The notes below the pieces were generated by a model. That model was not told the DNA's origin and did no database searches. It was given only the letters and a program-made list of their open reading frames with translations. Positions 16,199 to 26,142 of a DNA stretch of 64,000 bases are shown piece by piece. The DNA is from Moraxella caprae DSM 19149. GTDB lineage: Bacteria > Pseudomonadota > Gammaproteobacteria > Pseudomonadales > Moraxellaceae. A program made the translations under genes and the position numbers. The stretch lies in assembly GCF_000426885.1 (NCBI RefSeq), contig NZ_KE384583.1, positions 31,061-95,060 on the forward strand. Reading direction: 5' to 3'. How positions within the stretch are numbered: the stretch's first letter is position 1; every line of letters begins with the position of its first letter.

Positions 16199-18409
16199 TT
16201 ATGGTTGCTTGGGTGTATTAGGGTTGATGCCGATATTTTGTGTGGCACTAGTCTGCTCTACTTTTTTCATGGCATCTTTGGCATTTTGCTCATTTTGGAT
16301 AAGTCGTGATAGCACCGCCTGCTTAGGTCCATCCATGACCACTTTACCATCTGCCATGATGATGATGCGATTCACCAATGCCAAGAGTCCCATTTTATGA
16401 GTTGAGACAATAAGTGTCTTGGTGGGGTCTTGGAGTTCTTGGGTAAGCACTTGCAAGCATTGATTCTCTTGCATGTTATCCATGGATGCCGTTGGTTCAT
16501 CAAGTAGCCACACCGATGGCTTGGTCAGCACTAAGCGGGTGAAAGCAACCAGTTGTTTTTGCCCGCCTGACAGACCCTTGCCACCTTCGCTAATGGGCAA
16601 ATCTAGACCGCTAGAATGCCCTGACACCAAGCGGATAAGCCCCGTGCGATGTAGCTCTTGCCTGATGACATCATCAGGCGGAGCAGGCATGCCAATGAGC
16701 AAATTCTCGCGAAGCGTCCCTTGGAACAGACGATGGTCTTGTTGTAGATAGCCCACCTGTTCGCTCATAGATTCACGACTGATGTGACTGATGTCTAGAC
16801 CATCTAATAATACATGACCGCCTGTGGGCATATACAGACCTGATAGGATTTTTAGCAAAGTGGATTTGCCAGAGCCGATAGAGCCCAATATCGCCACCCG
16901 CTCGCCTGCCTTAATGTCCAAATGCTCAATATTTAGGGCATTTCGCTCATTGCCCGCATAGCTAAAAGTCATGTTATGGCACTGATACCAGCCATGAATG
17001 CGAGATGGGGCAAGTGGGTGAGCGACGTCGTTATTGTCTTGCTCTAGCTCAAAGAGTCGCTCAATGTTAGCTTTGGCGGCTTTGGCGTGCGAATATTGCA
17101 CCAATAGGTTCGGGGCATTCATAATGGGAGCCAAAATACGTCCGCCCAAAATAGTACAAGCAATCAAGCCACCGATGGTCATGGCTTGCGACATCACCAC
17201 AAATGCCCCCGTGATGACAATCCCCACATAACTGATTTGTTGGAGCATTTGTACGCTATAATTTAGATTGTCATTGGCGTGACGCATTTTTAGGTCATTA
17301 TCAATGGTATCGCCTGTTACATCTAGCCATTTGGACAAAAACTTCCAGTTACCCGAACCTGCCTTGATGGTCTCCACGCCCTCGACCGTCTCCACCAAAA
17401 TCCCCGTTTTTAGATAGGATGCGGTGGCATTTTCAGCAGAGATTTTGTCAATCTTTTTACGGCTAGATAAACCCAACATGATGCCAATTACTGCAGCGAC
17501 AAGTGGAATGACAGCAACAATGGGCGAGCCGATGACCGCAATCAAAATGATGAACAAAATACTCATCGGGATATCGACAAGCGTAAAGAGCGTACTTGCC
17601 GTAAAGAATGAACGCACCTGCTCATAACCACGAAGCTGTGCCGCCAGCGAACCTACCGAACCTGGCATTTTATCCACACGCACCGCAAGCAGTCGCTCAA
17701 AGATACTGCGAGAGAGCCTCTCATCAACACCAATGACCATCTTATCCATGACTTTTGAGCGAGCAAATTTCATCGCTGCCTCAAATAAAATCATGATTGC
17801 CACACCTGACGCTAGAATGATGAGCGTGTATTTGCTGTTTGTCGGGATAACGCGGTCATAGACCTGCATGGAAAATAATGAGACAGCAAGGGCAAGCAGG
17901 TTAATGATGAGAGATGCCACAACCGCCTCCACCACCACACGCTTGTGTCCTTTAAGGTTCTCCATAAGCAGGTCGTGAAAGCTGACCTTTTTTTCACTAA
18001 CCAACCTGTCAGACACCCTAATTTTTGCCACAAAATCCAAGTCCGAACTCTGACAACTCACTCGCCCTTCGGCACTCTCAAACAGCCAGCTTAGACCGTA
18101 TTTTTGTACAATGCGACCATAGCCTAACTTTTGGTGATGAGCAAACAGGGGCATGTAAGCAGCATCTGGCTCATCCATGACATCTGGCTCATCGAGGATG
18201 CCCAAGATGCCAAGCAAATGGGTCAATCGCTCTTCATGATCATCAAGGTCTGACACACGACCAAGTGCGGTGTCCAGACGATTTTTATCCACGGTCACGC
18301 CCACGTCTTTTAAAAGTTCAAACACCGCAATGCCCAAGGCATTATTACTGGTGTATTGTTTTGGCAGTTGTTGGTTGTCTGGGTGGTCAGTGGTTTGGTT
18401 TAACGACAT
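16199..18409 (-). CDS. Type I secretion ABC transporter with degenerate C39-like domain
   Basis: A 736-residue fused transporter/ATPase that would export a large substrate, such as an RTX protein or adhesin, in one step across both membranes. The N-terminal ~130 residues have the shape of a C39 peptidase-like domain but lack a catalytic Cys-His pair, so it should bind rather than cleave its substrate. Membrane domain about 155-430; nucleotide-binding domain with Walker A GSIGSGKST near 510, signature GLSGGQKQ near 613 and Walker B WLLDEPTASMD near 632. The substrate gene is not in the window, so the cargo is unknown. Confidence 0.92.
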   Translation of the reverse strand: MSLNQTTDHPDNQQLPKQYTSNNALGIAVFELLKDVGVTVDKNRLDTALGRVSDLDDHEERLTHLLGILGILDEPDVMDEPDAAYMPLFAHHQKLGYGRIVQKYGLSWLFESAEGRVSCQSSDLDFVAKIRVSDRLVSEKKVSFHDLLMENLKGHKRVVVEAVVASLIINLLALAVSLFSMQVYDRVIPTNSKYTLIILASGVAIMILFEAAMKFARSKVMDKMVIGVDERLSRSIFERLLAVRVDKMPGSVGSLAAQLRGYEQVRSFFTASTLFTLVDIPMSILFIILIAVIGSPIVAVIPLVAAVIGIMLGLSSRKKIDKISAENATASYLKTGILVETVEGVETIKAGSGNWKFLSKWLDVTGDTIDNDLKMRHANDNLNYSVQMLQQISYVGIVITGAFVVMSQAMTIGGLIACTILGGRILAPIMNAPNLLVQYSHAKAAKANIERLFELEQDNNDVAHPLAPSRIHGWYQCHNMTFSYAGNERNALNIEHLDIKAGERVAILGSIGSGKSTLLKILSGLYMPTGGHVLLDGLDISHISRESMSEQVGYLQQDHRLFQGTLRENLLIGMPAPPDDVIRQELHRTGLIRLVSGHSSGLDLPISEGGKGLSGGQKQLVAFTRLVLTKPSVWLLDEPTASMDNMQENQCLQVLTQELQDPTKTLIVSTHKMGLLALVNRIIIMADGKVVMDGPKQAVLSRLIQNEQNAKDAMKKVEQTSATQNIGINPNTPKQP

Positions 18410-18613
18410 CAGTTATCCTTGGCTTGTCACACTTTGGCATGACAATATTTGATAAATATAATTTGTAAATATGGGTAAAAAACTTAATTACGACACCATT
18501 TGGCTTAAAATAGACTTGCACCTGCCGGTGTTGAAACATGCCGTCATCATTTTGTCAGCCGATAAGTTTAATACAACCATTTTTTATAGGCTCAGATTGA
18601 GTTATTGATTTGC

Positions 18614-20173
18614 TTATTTAAAGTCATCAGTGGTCAAAGGCGGTATTGACTCATCCACAGACTGAACTTGCTCGCCCATTTGCACACCTTCACCATCAAT
18701 AATATGCTCCATCTGGGCATCTGATGAATGAATCTCATCAATCTCGTTATCCATCTCATCTGCTAAGCGAGGTGGCTCTATCCATAAATCCTGCTGATTA
18801 ACAAAACTGCCATCAGCCATTGGAGTGCTTAGCTTTGGTGTTGGCTGAGCATTGGTCTTACGCCATGCCAAAAATGTGCGATAAGGTCGAAACTCACTGA
18901 CAGGTGCATGGATACTACCGTACTCCGACTGCCAATCCATCGCCCCAAAATCTACTTGTAGCTTATAAAAGCTTGCCACCATCTGACTTTGCACTTCCAA
19001 GAGTTGCTGTTCGTATTGGGTGTGTTCACGCACCGCATTTAGCACTTCAAGCCATGATTTTCGCCCTGCGATGAACTGACGACCATAAGAGTCCACCACC
19101 AATTTTGCCCCATCGATGGCAAGATTGATGGACTGCTCCCTGTCTCGTGCTGAAGTAAATTCTTGATACTGAGTCTGCAAACCCTCCATAACCGTTCGTC
19201 GTGTCGCTTCTTGGGTTTGGATTAGGCTCATGGCACGAGCATTGGCAGCACGGGTTAAGGCAAGTGATGAAAAACCCGCCCCCGGGTCATAGGACATACC
19301 CACCGAAAAATCGCCATCATCTTCGTTATTCTCATGCTCAAAGGTGTGTTGGTATTGGGCATAGATATTAGGATAACGCCCTGCCGCCTGAGCTTTGGCT
19401 TCTTGTTTGGCAGCTTCTACCTGAAAATATTGACGCACTACGCTAGGGTGATGACTGCCTGAATTGCCAAACACCTGCGTCTCAAAATTTACCGACTGTG
19501 CTTTGGCATAGTCTGTTAGGGACTTCATGGTGATGTTGTATTTTTTTTCGCCCAACTCTTCACCGATAAGCTGTGAGAGTCTGGCGGCAGCAACTCGCTC
19601 TTGTTCTATGGCATTTTGCAGTGAGTTTTGATCTTGATAGATGCGATTTTTGACCAAATCAAGCTCAATCTTTGCCGACACGCCTTGAGCCACCCGACGC
19701 TCCATCATCGCTTCAAACTCTTTTAGGCGCGCCAAGCTGTCAGCATACAGCTCCTGCAAGGCAACAGCGTAGATGTAGCCCCGCCAGATGTCGATGGTGT
19801 TTTTGGCGACGGTGTTTTGCTGTTCAAATACATAAGCATTAGCGGCTTTATTATCATAAATACTTTGGTTAATTTGTGCTGTCAGTCGCCCCCCTGTCCA
19901 CAGTGGCTGACGAATGGCGATGGTACTCACCAGTCCATCATCCTTATCATGTCCTGCACTAATGGTCGGTGTGGGCAACAGACCCAACTTTGCCGCTTTC
20001 ATGCCTTCAACCGCAGCCATCTCGTCCGCTTTGGCTGCATTCACCAAGGGGTGTGTTTGAGTGGCACGGATGAGTAATGCATCCAAATCCAAAGGATTAA
20101 TGTCGGCAGACACCAACACAGGTAGCAGTCCCAATCCTAAGAGCAAGCATTTTTTTAAATTATGGTGAATCAT
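18614..20173 (-). CDS. TolC-family outer-membrane channel of the type I system
   Basis: A 519-residue outer-membrane efflux protein (TolC/LapE-like) that completes the secretion tunnel. It has a signal peptide (CLLLGLGLLPVLVSA), two OEP domains with long helices (TQTHPLVNAAKADEMAAVEG; later AAKQEAKAQAAGRYPNIYAQ) and the GRKSWLEVLNAVREHTQYE signature near 390. The final ~90 residues are an acidic tail (EMDNEIDEIHSSDAQMEHI) not typical of TolC. The start is the ATG at 20173; an upstream TTG is possible. A 204-base gap separates it from the ABC gene, long enough for a second promoter. Confidence 0.9.
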   Translation of the reverse strand: MIHHNLKKCLLLGLGLLPVLVSADINPLDLDALLIRATQTHPLVNAAKADEMAAVEGMKAAKLGLLPTPTISAGHDKDDGLVSTIAIRQPLWTGGRLTAQINQSIYDNKAANAYVFEQQNTVAKNTIDIWRGYIYAVALQELYADSLARLKEFEAMMERRVAQGVSAKIELDLVKNRIYQDQNSLQNAIEQERVAAARLSQLIGEELGEKKYNITMKSLTDYAKAQSVNFETQVFGNSGSHHPSVVRQYFQVEAAKQEAKAQAAGRYPNIYAQYQHTFEHENNEDDGDFSVGMSYDPGAGFSSLALTRAANARAMSLIQTQEATRRTVMEGLQTQYQEFTSARDREQSINLAIDGAKLVVDSYGRQFIAGRKSWLEVLNAVREHTQYEQQLLEVQSQMVASFYKLQVDFGAMDWQSEYGSIHAPVSEFRPYRTFLAWRKTNAQPTPKLSTPMADGSFVNQQDLWIEPPRLADEMDNEIDEIHSSDAQMEHIIDGEGVQMGEQVQSVDESIPPLTTDDFK

Positions 20174-20255
20174 CAAGAAGTCCAATTACTTATCACTAAT
20201 AATAAGCAAAGATTATGCCAATATTGGGGGCGTATTGAATATGAATAATATTAAA

Positions 20256-20366
20256 CTGCCTGCAAAACCAGTTTTGCGTTCACTCTAAGCTTATCAAAGG
20301 GTGGTGGAAAACAGTTAGATTTTCCAATCTCACCATGAACGGTTTTAATTTGGAGTTTTGTAGGAA
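20256..20366. repeat. Palindromic repeat family R1, copy 2 (diverged)
   Basis: Ends CTGCCTGCAAAAC and GTTTTGTAGGAA are near-inverted, with a GTTCACTCTAAGCTTATC block and a CACCATGAACGGTTTT block between. It is the same layout as the copy at 29551-29674 but more diverged. It lies upstream of the tolC-like gene. Confidence 0.6.
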
Positions 20367-20374
20367 ATTCATTG

Positions 20375-20497
20375 GGGCGTGCCTACCATTGATAACATTC
20401 TTATAGATATGGTAAAAGTTGACAATTTCAATCCATTTTTGCATGAAAAATGGCTAAATCTTGTTTTTTATTACAAATGTTAAAGTTAAACACGCCT
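20375..20497 (-). mobile_element. MITE-like element, copy C (internally deleted)
   Basis: In inverted orientation relative to copy A, it begins GGGCGTGCCTACCATTGATA, continues through AATCCATTTTTGCATGAAAA and TGGCTAAATC, then jumps to a diverged left end finishing AACACGCC. About 80-100 bp of the centre is missing. It abuts R1 copy 2. Confidence 0.7.
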
Positions 20498-20594
20498 TTG
20501 CATATGATAACAAATTTTACAAATAATTGCTGAAAAATTTGGATAAAGTGCAGGATTTACCCCATCGATTCAAGTTTATTACCTTGTCAAATAC

Positions 20595-20641
20595 AAACAA
20601 AAAACCCACCCCAAACTGACCTTCAGCATGGCGTGGGCTTA
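20595..20641 (-). terminator. Probable terminator of the Ala/Glu-rich membrane protein gene
   Basis: On the minus strand AAGCCCACGCC pairs with the downstream GGGGTGGGTT, followed by a T run. It lies just after the stop at 20652. Confidence 0.55.
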
Positions 20642-20651
20642 TATCTGCCAA

Positions 20652-21140
20652 TCAGTTGGTTGTTTCTTCTGCTTTTGGCTCTGCTTCGGCAGTTGCTGTG
20701 TTATCGGCAACCTTATCTTCGGCTGTTGTGTCATGTGGTGCATCGCTTGTTGCCACGTCACTGGCAACAGGCTTATCCTCTACCGCTTTTTCTTGGACAG
20801 GTGTTTGGGCATCGCCATTTGAATCCGCTACTTGGGCAGCTGCTTCTTGCTCTGAGGCGGGGCTGGCAGGAGTATCTGCGGTCGCATCCGGTGCGGTCGC
20901 TTCTGCCACAGCTTGTGCTTTTTGGGCATCAGTCGGGTTTGCCTCTTTTTGAGCAAGTTCATCCAAGGCTCTGCCCGCAGGTGTGGCTGAGACGGTTGCA
21001 GGCTCATGATTGCCCGCTGGGCGTAACCATGCAAAAACGGCAATACCGCCGATAATCACCAAAAGTAGAACCACGCCAATCAAAGCATGAATGATTTCTT
21101 TGGTTGGGTTATTTTCAGAAGCATCATGTGCGTGTGCCAT
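20652..21140 (-). CDS. Hypothetical single-pass membrane protein with Ala/Asp/Glu-rich tail
   Basis: 162 residues: a 15-residue cytoplasmic start, one transmembrane helix (IHALIGVVLLLVIIGGIAVF) and a long low-complexity tail rich in Ala, Asp, Glu, Thr and Pro. The tail is probably disordered and periplasmic. The ribosome site AGGTGA supports the start. It resembles in form the stalks of small envelope anchors, but no domain is recognisable and no function is proposed. Confidence 0.65.
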   Translation of the reverse strand: MAHAHDASENNPTKEIIHALIGVVLLLVIIGGIAVFAWLRPAGNHEPATVSATPAGRALDELAQKEANPTDAQKAQAVAEATAPDATADTPASPASEQEAAAQVADSNGDAQTPVQEKAVEDKPVASDVATSDAPHDTTAEDKVADNTATAEAEPKAEETTN

Positions 21141-21345
21141 AAATCACCTGTCGTGTTGATGGGTTTGATTTAACCATTTATTTGGCATTTGATTTTATTT
21201 AAAATTTTAACATTTTAAAAATCACTCATCAAATGCGTGAGTTTTGTTTTTAAACGAAATAAACTTTGCCCTATTATATACCAATTTTTACCATTTTGTA
21301 CAATCCCCCATTAAAATTATGGGTAATTTTTACATTTTTATGCCA

Positions 21346-22977
21346 TCAATCTCGCACACCCTCACCCTGATAATACAGCTCATGACTGGCATCATAGCGA
21401 CTTTGACGTTTGACGATAAAGCTAAGCCCGACCAAAATGAACGCCAACAGCAGTATCGGGTAACTGCCCCATCGCATAAAAGGCGTCACCCCCATCATCA
21501 TAGGCACCTCCCCACGCAGGACGGTCGGCACAAAGGGGGTCGCTTGGCTGACGATACGCCCCTTATCATCGATAAAAGCCGTCACCCCCGTATTGGTCGC
21601 TCGTGCGAACCACCGCCCTGTCTCCATGCTTCGCATTTGCACCATTTGTAGGTGTTGCAAAGGGCCTGCGCTTGTGCCAAACCATGCATCATTTGAGACG
21701 GTCAAGAGAAATTGGGTGTCTTTGGCATTTTTGCGAGTGGTGTCAGGGTATGCCACTTCATAGCACACCGCCGACCCCATGGGCTGATTTTTGACCAGTA
21801 GTGGCTTTTGGTTGTCATCACCACGGCTAAAACTGGCCACATCTTGCATGCCTGCCAAATCAGGTAAAATATTCAACATCCCCTCAAAAGGAATGTACTC
21901 GCCAAAAGGGACAAGATTTTGTTTTTTATACAGACCGCCACTGTCCTCGCCCAGTGCCAACACACTGTTATACAAATGCGGATATTCTCGTGTGGCAGGG
22001 TCAAAGTTTTCCACATCCTTATAGGGAATGCCCGTGACCCACGTCGCCCCCTGCATGCGTGCGTGCGTATGCACCTCGTTGATAAACTCCCACGCCTCAT
22101 CTTGGAACATGGGAATGGACGCCTCAGGCCACACCACGACATCTTGCCCCCACTCGCTCGCTGACAGCTCGGCATAGATTCTTAGGGTCTCGTAGCGGTA
22201 CTCGGTCAGCCATTTTAAATCTTGGGGAATGTTGCCCTGTATCAAGGACATGGATAGTTTCTCGCCCGTAGGGGTGGTCCATTTGGGGCTGATGACCCAC
22301 ATCATCATGGCAAACAGCACCAAAAAAGCACTGATGAGCAAAAAGCCCAGTTTTTGGCGAAAGACTTCCACCACACTCGCTCCAAACAACACCGCCACAA
22401 AGCTAATGGCAAGCACCCCAAACATCGGTGCCAGTGAACTTATCCATGCCACATCAGTAAAGGCATAACCCACAAACAGCCACGGAAAACCAGTCAGTAA
22501 CCATGTCTTTACCCATTCTTGTAACACCCACAACGATGCAAATGCCAACGGCTGACGACCCACAAAACGCACAAACGCCCACGCCATGACCGCATGAAAT
22601 AGCCCCATGATAAACGCCATCAAAGCTATCATGATAAGGGCAAGCCATGTCGGGATGTTGCCGTACTCATGAATGGATGTGTAGAGCCAAAACGCACCCA
22701 CCACCCACAGCCCAAACCCATACGCCTGCCCTATCCAAAACGCACGCCCTGCCCTATCTTCACCCACCAAACAAGCATACAGCACCATGGGCGAGAGTAT
22801 GGCTATCGTCCATAGCTTATACGGGGCAAGCGACAGTGAGAACATCGCCCCCACCCCCAGACACAGCAGGATAGGAATGATGAGTGGTAGGCGTTTTTTG
22901 GTGGCAATTTTTTGGCGAGTGGCGCGCTTGGCGATGCCGACGGTTGGCGTGGTGACAGGGTTTGATTGGTAAGTCAT
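21346..22977 (-). CDS. lnt: Apolipoprotein N-acyltransferase
   Basis: Lnt adds the third acyl chain to the N-terminal cysteine of lipoproteins in the inner membrane, needed for Lol export. The protein of about 543 residues has several N-terminal transmembrane helices (IPILLCLGVGAMFSLSLAPY) followed by a periplasmic nitrilase domain. Nitrilase residues are visible: glutamate in VVWPEASIPMF, lysine in LYKKQNLVPFGEYIPFEG and cysteine in AVCYEVAYPD. A final helix (YPILLLAFILVGLSFIV) closes it. The start at 22977 is uncertain; 23028 is possible. Four lipoproteins in this window would be substrates. Confidence 0.93.
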   Translation of the reverse strand: MTYQSNPVTTPTVGIAKRATRQKIATKKRLPLIIPILLCLGVGAMFSLSLAPYKLWTIAILSPMVLYACLVGEDRAGRAFWIGQAYGFGLWVVGAFWLYTSIHEYGNIPTWLALIMIALMAFIMGLFHAVMAWAFVRFVGRQPLAFASLWVLQEWVKTWLLTGFPWLFVGYAFTDVAWISSLAPMFGVLAISFVAVLFGASVVEVFRQKLGFLLISAFLVLFAMMMWVISPKWTTPTGEKLSMSLIQGNIPQDLKWLTEYRYETLRIYAELSASEWGQDVVVWPEASIPMFQDEAWEFINEVHTHARMQGATWVTGIPYKDVENFDPATREYPHLYNSVLALGEDSGGLYKKQNLVPFGEYIPFEGMLNILPDLAGMQDVASFSRGDDNQKPLLVKNQPMGSAVCYEVAYPDTTRKNAKDTQFLLTVSNDAWFGTSAGPLQHLQMVQMRSMETGRWFARATNTGVTAFIDDKGRIVSQATPFVPTVLRGEVPMMMGVTPFMRWGSYPILLLAFILVGLSFIVKRQSRYDASHELYYQGEGVRD

Positions 22978-23177
22978 GATAAAAAATTGGGGCAAATAAC
23001 CGCTTATTTTAGCAAATTTTTGGGGCAAATGCTTATCTTTTCATTTGCAATCCAATCTGAGTGTACTGTCAAAATTACTCCAATAAACAAAAATACCCTT
23101 TCCCAAACCCCCAATTTTACGGTAAAATTAGGGGTTTTTATTTTTATAGTTAATTCAAAGCATTTAAAGGTACTCTC

Positions 23178-26051
23178 ATGACCCTACCCACCACCTACAC
23201 CCCGTCCGACATTGAACAAAAATGGTACACCACTTGGGAAGACAAAGGCTATTTTCGTCCCACCCTTGACAAGCCAAAATCCTTCTCTATCGCAACTCCC
23301 CCGCCAAACGTAACAGGCTCGCTCCATATGGGACACGGCTTTAACAACACCATTATGGACGCTCTGACTCGCTTTCATCGCATGAAAGGCTACAACACCC
23401 TATGGCAACCAGGCACCGACCACGCAGGGATTGCCACGCAAATGGTGGTGGAGCGTCAGCTAGGTTTGCAGGGCATTAGCCGTCATGACTTGGGACGTGA
23501 GAAGTTCATTGAAAAAGTGTGGGAATGGAAAGGACAGTCAGGTGGCAACATCACTCGCCAAATCCGCCGTCTAGGCTCGTCTGTGGACTGGTCTCGTGAG
23601 CGCTTTACCATGGACGATGATTTGTCCAAAGTGGTCAAAGAAGTCTTTGTGCGTTTGTATGATGAAGGGTTGATTTATCGTGGCAAACGCTTGGTAAACT
23701 GGGACTGTAAACTACACACCGCCCTATCTGACCTAGAAGTGGAAAGCGTGGAAGAGCAAGGTAATTTGTGGCATTTTAGATATTATTTTGCCGACAAAAG
23801 TTTGACAACCCAAGACGGTAAAAATTACCTTGTCGTGGCAACCACACGCCCCGAGACCCTGCTTGGCGACAGTGCGGTGGCAGTACACCCTGATGATGAG
23901 CGGTATGCCCATTTGATTGGCAAAACCATTGTCCTGCCGATTAGTGGACGTGAAGTGCCGATTGTGGCGGACGATTATGTAGAAAAAGACTTTGGCACAG
24001 GGTGCGTCAAAATTACCCCTGCTCACGATTTTAACGACTATGAGCTTGGCAAACGTCATGACCTGCCACTTATCAATATTTTTGATGAAGATGCGTGCGT
24101 CAAGACCGAGTTTGACTTTATTGCCAAAGTGGGCGAGCAAATTTCCGACCACATTACCGCACCAGCCGAGTATGCAGGACTTGACCGTTTTGTCGCTCGT
24201 AAAAAACTCGTGGAGCAAGCCCAAAACGAAAACTGGCTTGAAAAAATTGAACCCTACACCCTAAAAGCCCCTCGTGGCGACCGCTCTGGCGTGATTGTTG
24301 AGCCACTTTTGACCGACCAATGGTACGTCAAAATCGCCCCCCTTGCCGAGCCTGCCATACAAGCGGTGCAAAATGGCGACATCAAATTCGTCCCTGAGCA
24401 GTACACCAATATGTACATGGCGTGGATGCGTGATATTCAAGACTGGTGTATCAGCCGTCAGCTGTGGTGGGGACACCGCATTCCTGCGTGGTATGATGAT
24501 AATGGCAATTTTTATGTCGGTCGCAGTGAAAACGAAGTGCGTGAAAAATATAATCTGGGCGATATTGCTTTACGCCAAGATGACGATGTTTTGGATACTT
24601 GGTTTTCATCAGCTCTTTGGACTTTTTCAACGCTTGGCTGGAAAGGAACGGATGAAGATTTTGATAATGCCATTTTACAAAACTTTCACCCCACAAGCGT
24701 CCTAGTTACAGGCTTTGACATCATTTTCTTTTGGGTTGCCCGTATGATTATGATGACGCTTCATTTTGTCAAGGACAAGGACGGCAAGCCACAAGTGCCA
24801 TTTCATACCGTCTATGTACATGGCTTGGTGCGTGATAGCGAAGGGCAAAAGATGAGTAAATCCAAGGGCAACGTGCTTGACCCCTTGGATTTGATTGATA
24901 GTATTGACCTAGAAAGTCTGGTCGCCAAACGTACCACGGGGCTGATGAACCCCAAAGATGCCGTTAAAATTGAAAAAGCCACTCGCAAAGAGTTCCCCGA
25001 AGGTATTCTTGCCTATGGCACAGATGCGGTGCGTTTTACCTTTGCAAGTCTAGCCAGTACAGGGCGAGACATCAATTTTGACCTAAAACGTGTGGAAGGC
25101 TATCGTAACTTCTGCAACAAAATTTGGAACGCCACTCGCTTTGTCTTGATGAACGTAGAAGGCAAGCCAATCAGCGACACGCCCCGCCCCGAGTTTTGGG
25201 AATTATCCGAAAAATGGATAATAAGCCGACTACAAAAATGCGAACAAGCGGTAAACTTGGCGTTTGAGACCTATCGTTTTGACTTGGCAAGCCAATCTAT
25301 TTATGACTTTATTTGGAATGAATACTGCGACTGGTATGTGGAGCTTGTCAAGCCTGTCCTAAACGATGAGAGCGTGCCTGATGAGCGTAAAGCCGAGATT
25401 CGCCGTGTGCTGTTGTCAGTGCTGGAAGTCGCCTTGCGTTTGACACACCCCATTATGCCGTTTATTACCGAAGAGATTTGGCAAACGCTTGCCCCCATGC
25501 TTGGGCAGACAGGCGAGAGTATCATGCTCGCTCCATTCCCTGTGGCGGACGATGAACGCATTGACGAGCAAGCCGAAAATGATATGGCATGGCTACAAAG
25601 CCTTATCGGTGCGGTGCGAAACATTCGTGGCGAGATGAAACTGGGCAATGCCGTGCGTTTGCCTGTGCTACTGCAAGGCGTAACGGACGAAGAGAGAGCA
25701 AGCCTTGCCCGCATTGAAAGTCAGTTTAAAGCCCTTGCTAAGGTTGAGCGTTTGGAATTTTTAGGCAATGATGAAAAAGCCCCGTTATCATCATCTAGCG
25801 TGATTGGGCAAGCGGTTGTTTATGTGCCGATGAAAGGCTTGATTGACCCTACGGTGGAATTGGCTCGTCTCAATAAAGAACTGGAAAAACTTACCAAACA
25901 ATACGACCAAATCGCAAATAAACTTGCCAATGAAGGTTTTGTTGCCAAAGCACCGCCTGCGGTTGTTTCGGCTGAACGAGAGAAATTAAGTGAGCTTGAA
26001 GGGCAGATTGGGAAGGTGAAAGAGGGTATGGGGGAGATTGAGGGGTTGTAA
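23178..26051 (+). CDS. valS: Valyl-tRNA synthetase
   Basis: ValS charges tRNA-Val. The 957 residues match the family. The HIGH motif is HMGHG near residue 51, the CP1 editing domain spans about 190-345 ([17 protein letters not shown]) and the KMSKS motif is [12 protein letters not shown] near 558. The anticodon-binding domain follows, and a C-terminal coiled-coil arm begins near 890 ([18 protein letters not shown]). The AAAGGTACT ribosome site precedes the ATG. It is a monocistronic housekeeping gene flanked by lnt and a likely foreign gene. Confidence 0.97.
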   Translation: MTLPTTYTPSDIEQKWYTTWEDKGYFRPTLDKPKSFSIATPPPNVTGSLHMGHGFNNTIMDALTRFHRMKGYNTLWQPGTDHAGIATQMVVERQLGLQGISRHDLGREKFIEKVWEWKGQSGGNITRQIRRLGSSVDWSRERFTMDDDLSKVVKEVFVRLYDEGLIYRGKRLVNWDCKLHTALSDLEVESVEEQGNLWHFRYYFADKSLTTQDGKNYLVVATTRPETLLGDSAVAVHPDDERYAHLIGKTIVLPISGREVPIVADDYVEKDFGTGCVKITPAHDFNDYELGKRHDLPLINIFDEDACVKTEFDFIAKVGEQISDHITAPAEYAGLDRFVARKKLVEQAQNENWLEKIEPYTLKAPRGDRSGVIVEPLLTDQWYVKIAPLAEPAIQAVQNGDIKFVPEQYTNMYMAWMRDIQDWCISRQLWWGHRIPAWYDDNGNFYVGRSENEVREKYNLGDIALRQDDDVLDTWFSSALWTFSTLGWKGTDEDFDNAILQNFHPTSVLVTGFDIIFFWVARMIMMTLHFVKDKDGKPQVPFHTVYVHGLVRDSEGQKMSKSKGNVLDPLDLIDSIDLESLVAKRTTGLMNPKDAVKIEKATRKEFPEGILAYGTDAVRFTFASLASTGRDINFDLKRVEGYRNFCNKIWNATRFVLMNVEGKPISDTPRPEFWELSEKWIISRLQKCEQAVNLAFETYRFDLASQSIYDFIWNEYCDWYVELVKPVLNDESVPDERKAEIRRVLLSVLEVALRLTHPIMPFITEEIWQTLAPMLGQTGESIMLAPFPVADDERIDEQAENDMAWLQSLIGAVRNIRGEMKLGNAVRLPVLLQGVTDEERASLARIESQFKALAKVERLEFLGNDEKAPLSSSSVIGQAVVYVPMKGLIDPTVELARLNKELEKLTKQYDQIANKLANEGFVAKAPPAVVSAEREKLSELEGQIGKVKEGMGEIEGL

Positions 26052-26089
26052 GTTTGAAAAATACTTCCATTATCATCCTAGTATATACT

Positions 26090-26114
26090 CTTTTGGAGTT
26101 GAATGCTCCAAAAG
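26090..26114. promoter_or_regulatory. Inverted repeat between valS and the split gene
   Basis: CTTTTGGAG / CTCCAAAAG, a perfect 9-bp stem with a 7-base loop, lies 39 bases after valS and 29 bases before the next ATG. It lacks a strong T run, so it may be a weak valS terminator or an operator for the downstream gene. Confidence 0.5.
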
Positions 26115-26142
26115 ATATAATTTAATTAAATGAGGTAATTTT

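Noticed and set aside
16199-18409. Active C39 peptidase domain in the ABC exporter
   Set aside because: No catalytic cysteine and histidine are visible in the first 130 residues, so the domain is called degenerate.
21216-21244. Terminator hairpin downstream of lnt
   Set aside because: ACTCA / TGAGT gives only a five-base stem; too weak to list as a terminator.
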